Source: JAWPNA01 sp045402695
GTDB lineage: Bacteria > Acidobacteriota > Polarisedimenticolia > JACPZX01 > DASXTC01
Length of the DNA: 5,859 nucleotides
NCBI GenBank assembly: GCA_045402695.1
Contig: JAWPNA010000487.1
Coordinates: 1-5,859, forward strand
Direction of reading: 5' to 3'
In this document: in pieces, positions 5,189 through 5,859 of the stretch
Position numbering within the stretch: position 1 is the first letter of the stretch
Layout of the letters: the number at the start of each line of letters is the position of its first letter
Made by a program: the position numbers and the translations under genes
The notes under the pieces: generated by a model
The model's input: only the letters and a program-made list of their open reading frames with translations
Database searches by the model: none
Told to the model about the DNA's origin: nothing

Positions 5189-5859
5189 GCATCGTGGTTT
5201 CCATCGGCGTGCGCAGCTCTTCCTGGCGGTTTCCGTCGGCGTCCATCGTGTGAAGCCGGTAGCCTCCGGAGCGGTTCGACGAGAAGAGGATGTGGCGGCC
5301 GTCGGGCGACCACCTCGGGTTTTCGTTGTTGCCCGCGTTTTGGGTCAGCCGCGAGATCCGGCCGGTCGCGACGTCGAGCAGCAGGATGTCGAAGCGGCCA
5401 TCGATCCGGCTCGCGAAAACGATCCGGTCTCCGGACGGAGACCACGCGGCCGAGTCGTTGTACGTTCCATCGTTGCTCAGCCGCCGGACGTTGGCCCCCT
5501 CGGCGTCCATCACGTAGATCTGCGGCCTTCCCGACCGATCGGACGTGAATGCGATCTCACGCCCCGAGGGCGACCAGGCGGGGGACGTGTCGGACCCGCG
5601 GTTGAAGGTGATCTGCCGCGAGCGGGACGTGGCCACGTCCAGCACGAAGATCTCGGAGTCACCGGAGCTGGAGCTGGAAAAAGCGATCTGCCGGCCATCG
5701 GGGGACCAGTCGGGGGCCACGCACAGCTCGCTGCCCGGAGGCGAGGCGTCCTTCAGGCTTCCGTCGTCCCCGCTGTAGAGGTACAGGCGCGGGTTGCCCT
5801 GTCTGTAGGAAACGAAGGCCAACCTCCGTCCGTCGGGCGACCACGCCGGCGAGATGTTC
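5172..5859 (-). CDS. tolB: Tol-Pal system protein TolB, C-terminal part (5' end outside window)
   Basis: TolB is a periplasmic beta-propeller that binds Pal and, through its N-terminus, TolA. The frame is open to the right edge, so only the last 228 residues are seen, all belonging to the propeller; complete TolB is about 420-450 residues. Five PD40/WD40-like motifs of the form P-x-W-S-P-[DS]-G-x-x-I-x-F are visible (PAWSPDGRRLAF, PDWSPDGRQIAF, PAWSPSGREIAF, AAWSPSGDRIVF, PRWSPDGRHILF). A last short PDWSH lies at the C-terminus. The tryptophan codons recur every 129-135 bases (near 5842, 5707, 5575, 5443, 5311, 5182), so each blade is 43-45 residues. A 15-bp stretch is identical at 5299-5313 and 5830-5844 because of this repeat. 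An internal TTG at 5822 is not the real start. The following pal gene, 56 bases on, confirms TolB over other PD40 proteins. Confidence 0.94.
   Translation of the reverse strand, partial: NISPAWSPDGRRLAFVSYRQGNPRLYLYSGDDGSLKDASPPGSELCVAPDWSPDGRQIAFSSSSSGDSEIFVLDVATSRSRQITFNRGSDTSPAWSPSGREIAFTSDRSGRPQIYVMDAEGANVRRLSNDGTYNDSAAWSPSGDRIVFASRIDGRFDILLLDVATGRISRLTQNAGNNENPRWSPDGRHILFSSNRSGGYRLHTMDADGNRQEELRTPMETTMPDWSH

Noticed and set aside
1..5859. Mobile element, CRISPR array, tRNA/rRNA, toxin-antitoxin or defence genes.
   Set aside because: All long frames are accounted for by conserved housekeeping genes; I saw no transposase motif, regular repeat-spacer pattern or tRNA-like cloverleaf. The only periodic repeat is the TolB propeller.

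Overview
The window holds seven protein-coding genes and almost no non-coding DNA; the longest gap is 91 bases. It is GC-rich and gives a diderm (Gram-negative) housekeeping locus: the tail of a Tol-Pal cell-envelope operon, then a ribosomal-protein/chaperone/protease cluster, then the end of an exoribonuclease gene running the other way. Two lipoproteins with clear lipoboxes, a peptidoglycan-binding Pal and a TolB propeller establish an outer membrane. The Pal signature GHCDERGTNEYN, a lipoprotein-type YbgF and the Hsp20 type recall Acidobacteriota or deltaproteobacterial-type lineages. That placement is an impression from the proteins, not a measurement.

Layout, read in the direction of most transcription (minus strand, right to left): tolB (3' part only, enters from the right edge), a 56-base gap with a possible extended -10 promoter and a near-perfect Shine-Dalgarno sequence, pal, 2 bases, ybgF/cpoB. 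Next comes the 91-base gap with a good sigma70-type promoter, then rpsT (ribosomal protein S20), 4 bases, a short Hsp20 chaperone, 18 bases, and lon (ATP-dependent protease). On the plus strand, the C-terminal quarter or so of rnr (RNase R) enters from the left edge and converges on lon; the two coding regions overlap tail to tail by 23 bases.

How the genes work together: TolB, Pal and YbgF are the periplasmic and outer-membrane part of the Tol-Pal machine, which constricts the outer membrane at division; tolQRA would be expected beyond the right edge. S20, Hsp20 and Lon look like one transcription unit linking ribosome supply, holding of unfolded proteins and proteolysis. RNase R degrades structured RNA, and in E. 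coli it is itself a Lon substrate, which makes the rnr/lon convergence more than a curiosity.

I found no mobile element, CRISPR array, RNA gene, toxin-antitoxin or defence system. Nothing here looks like an undescribed system. The points worth a second look are gene order, gene overlap, unusual domain ends and a few regulatory sequences.
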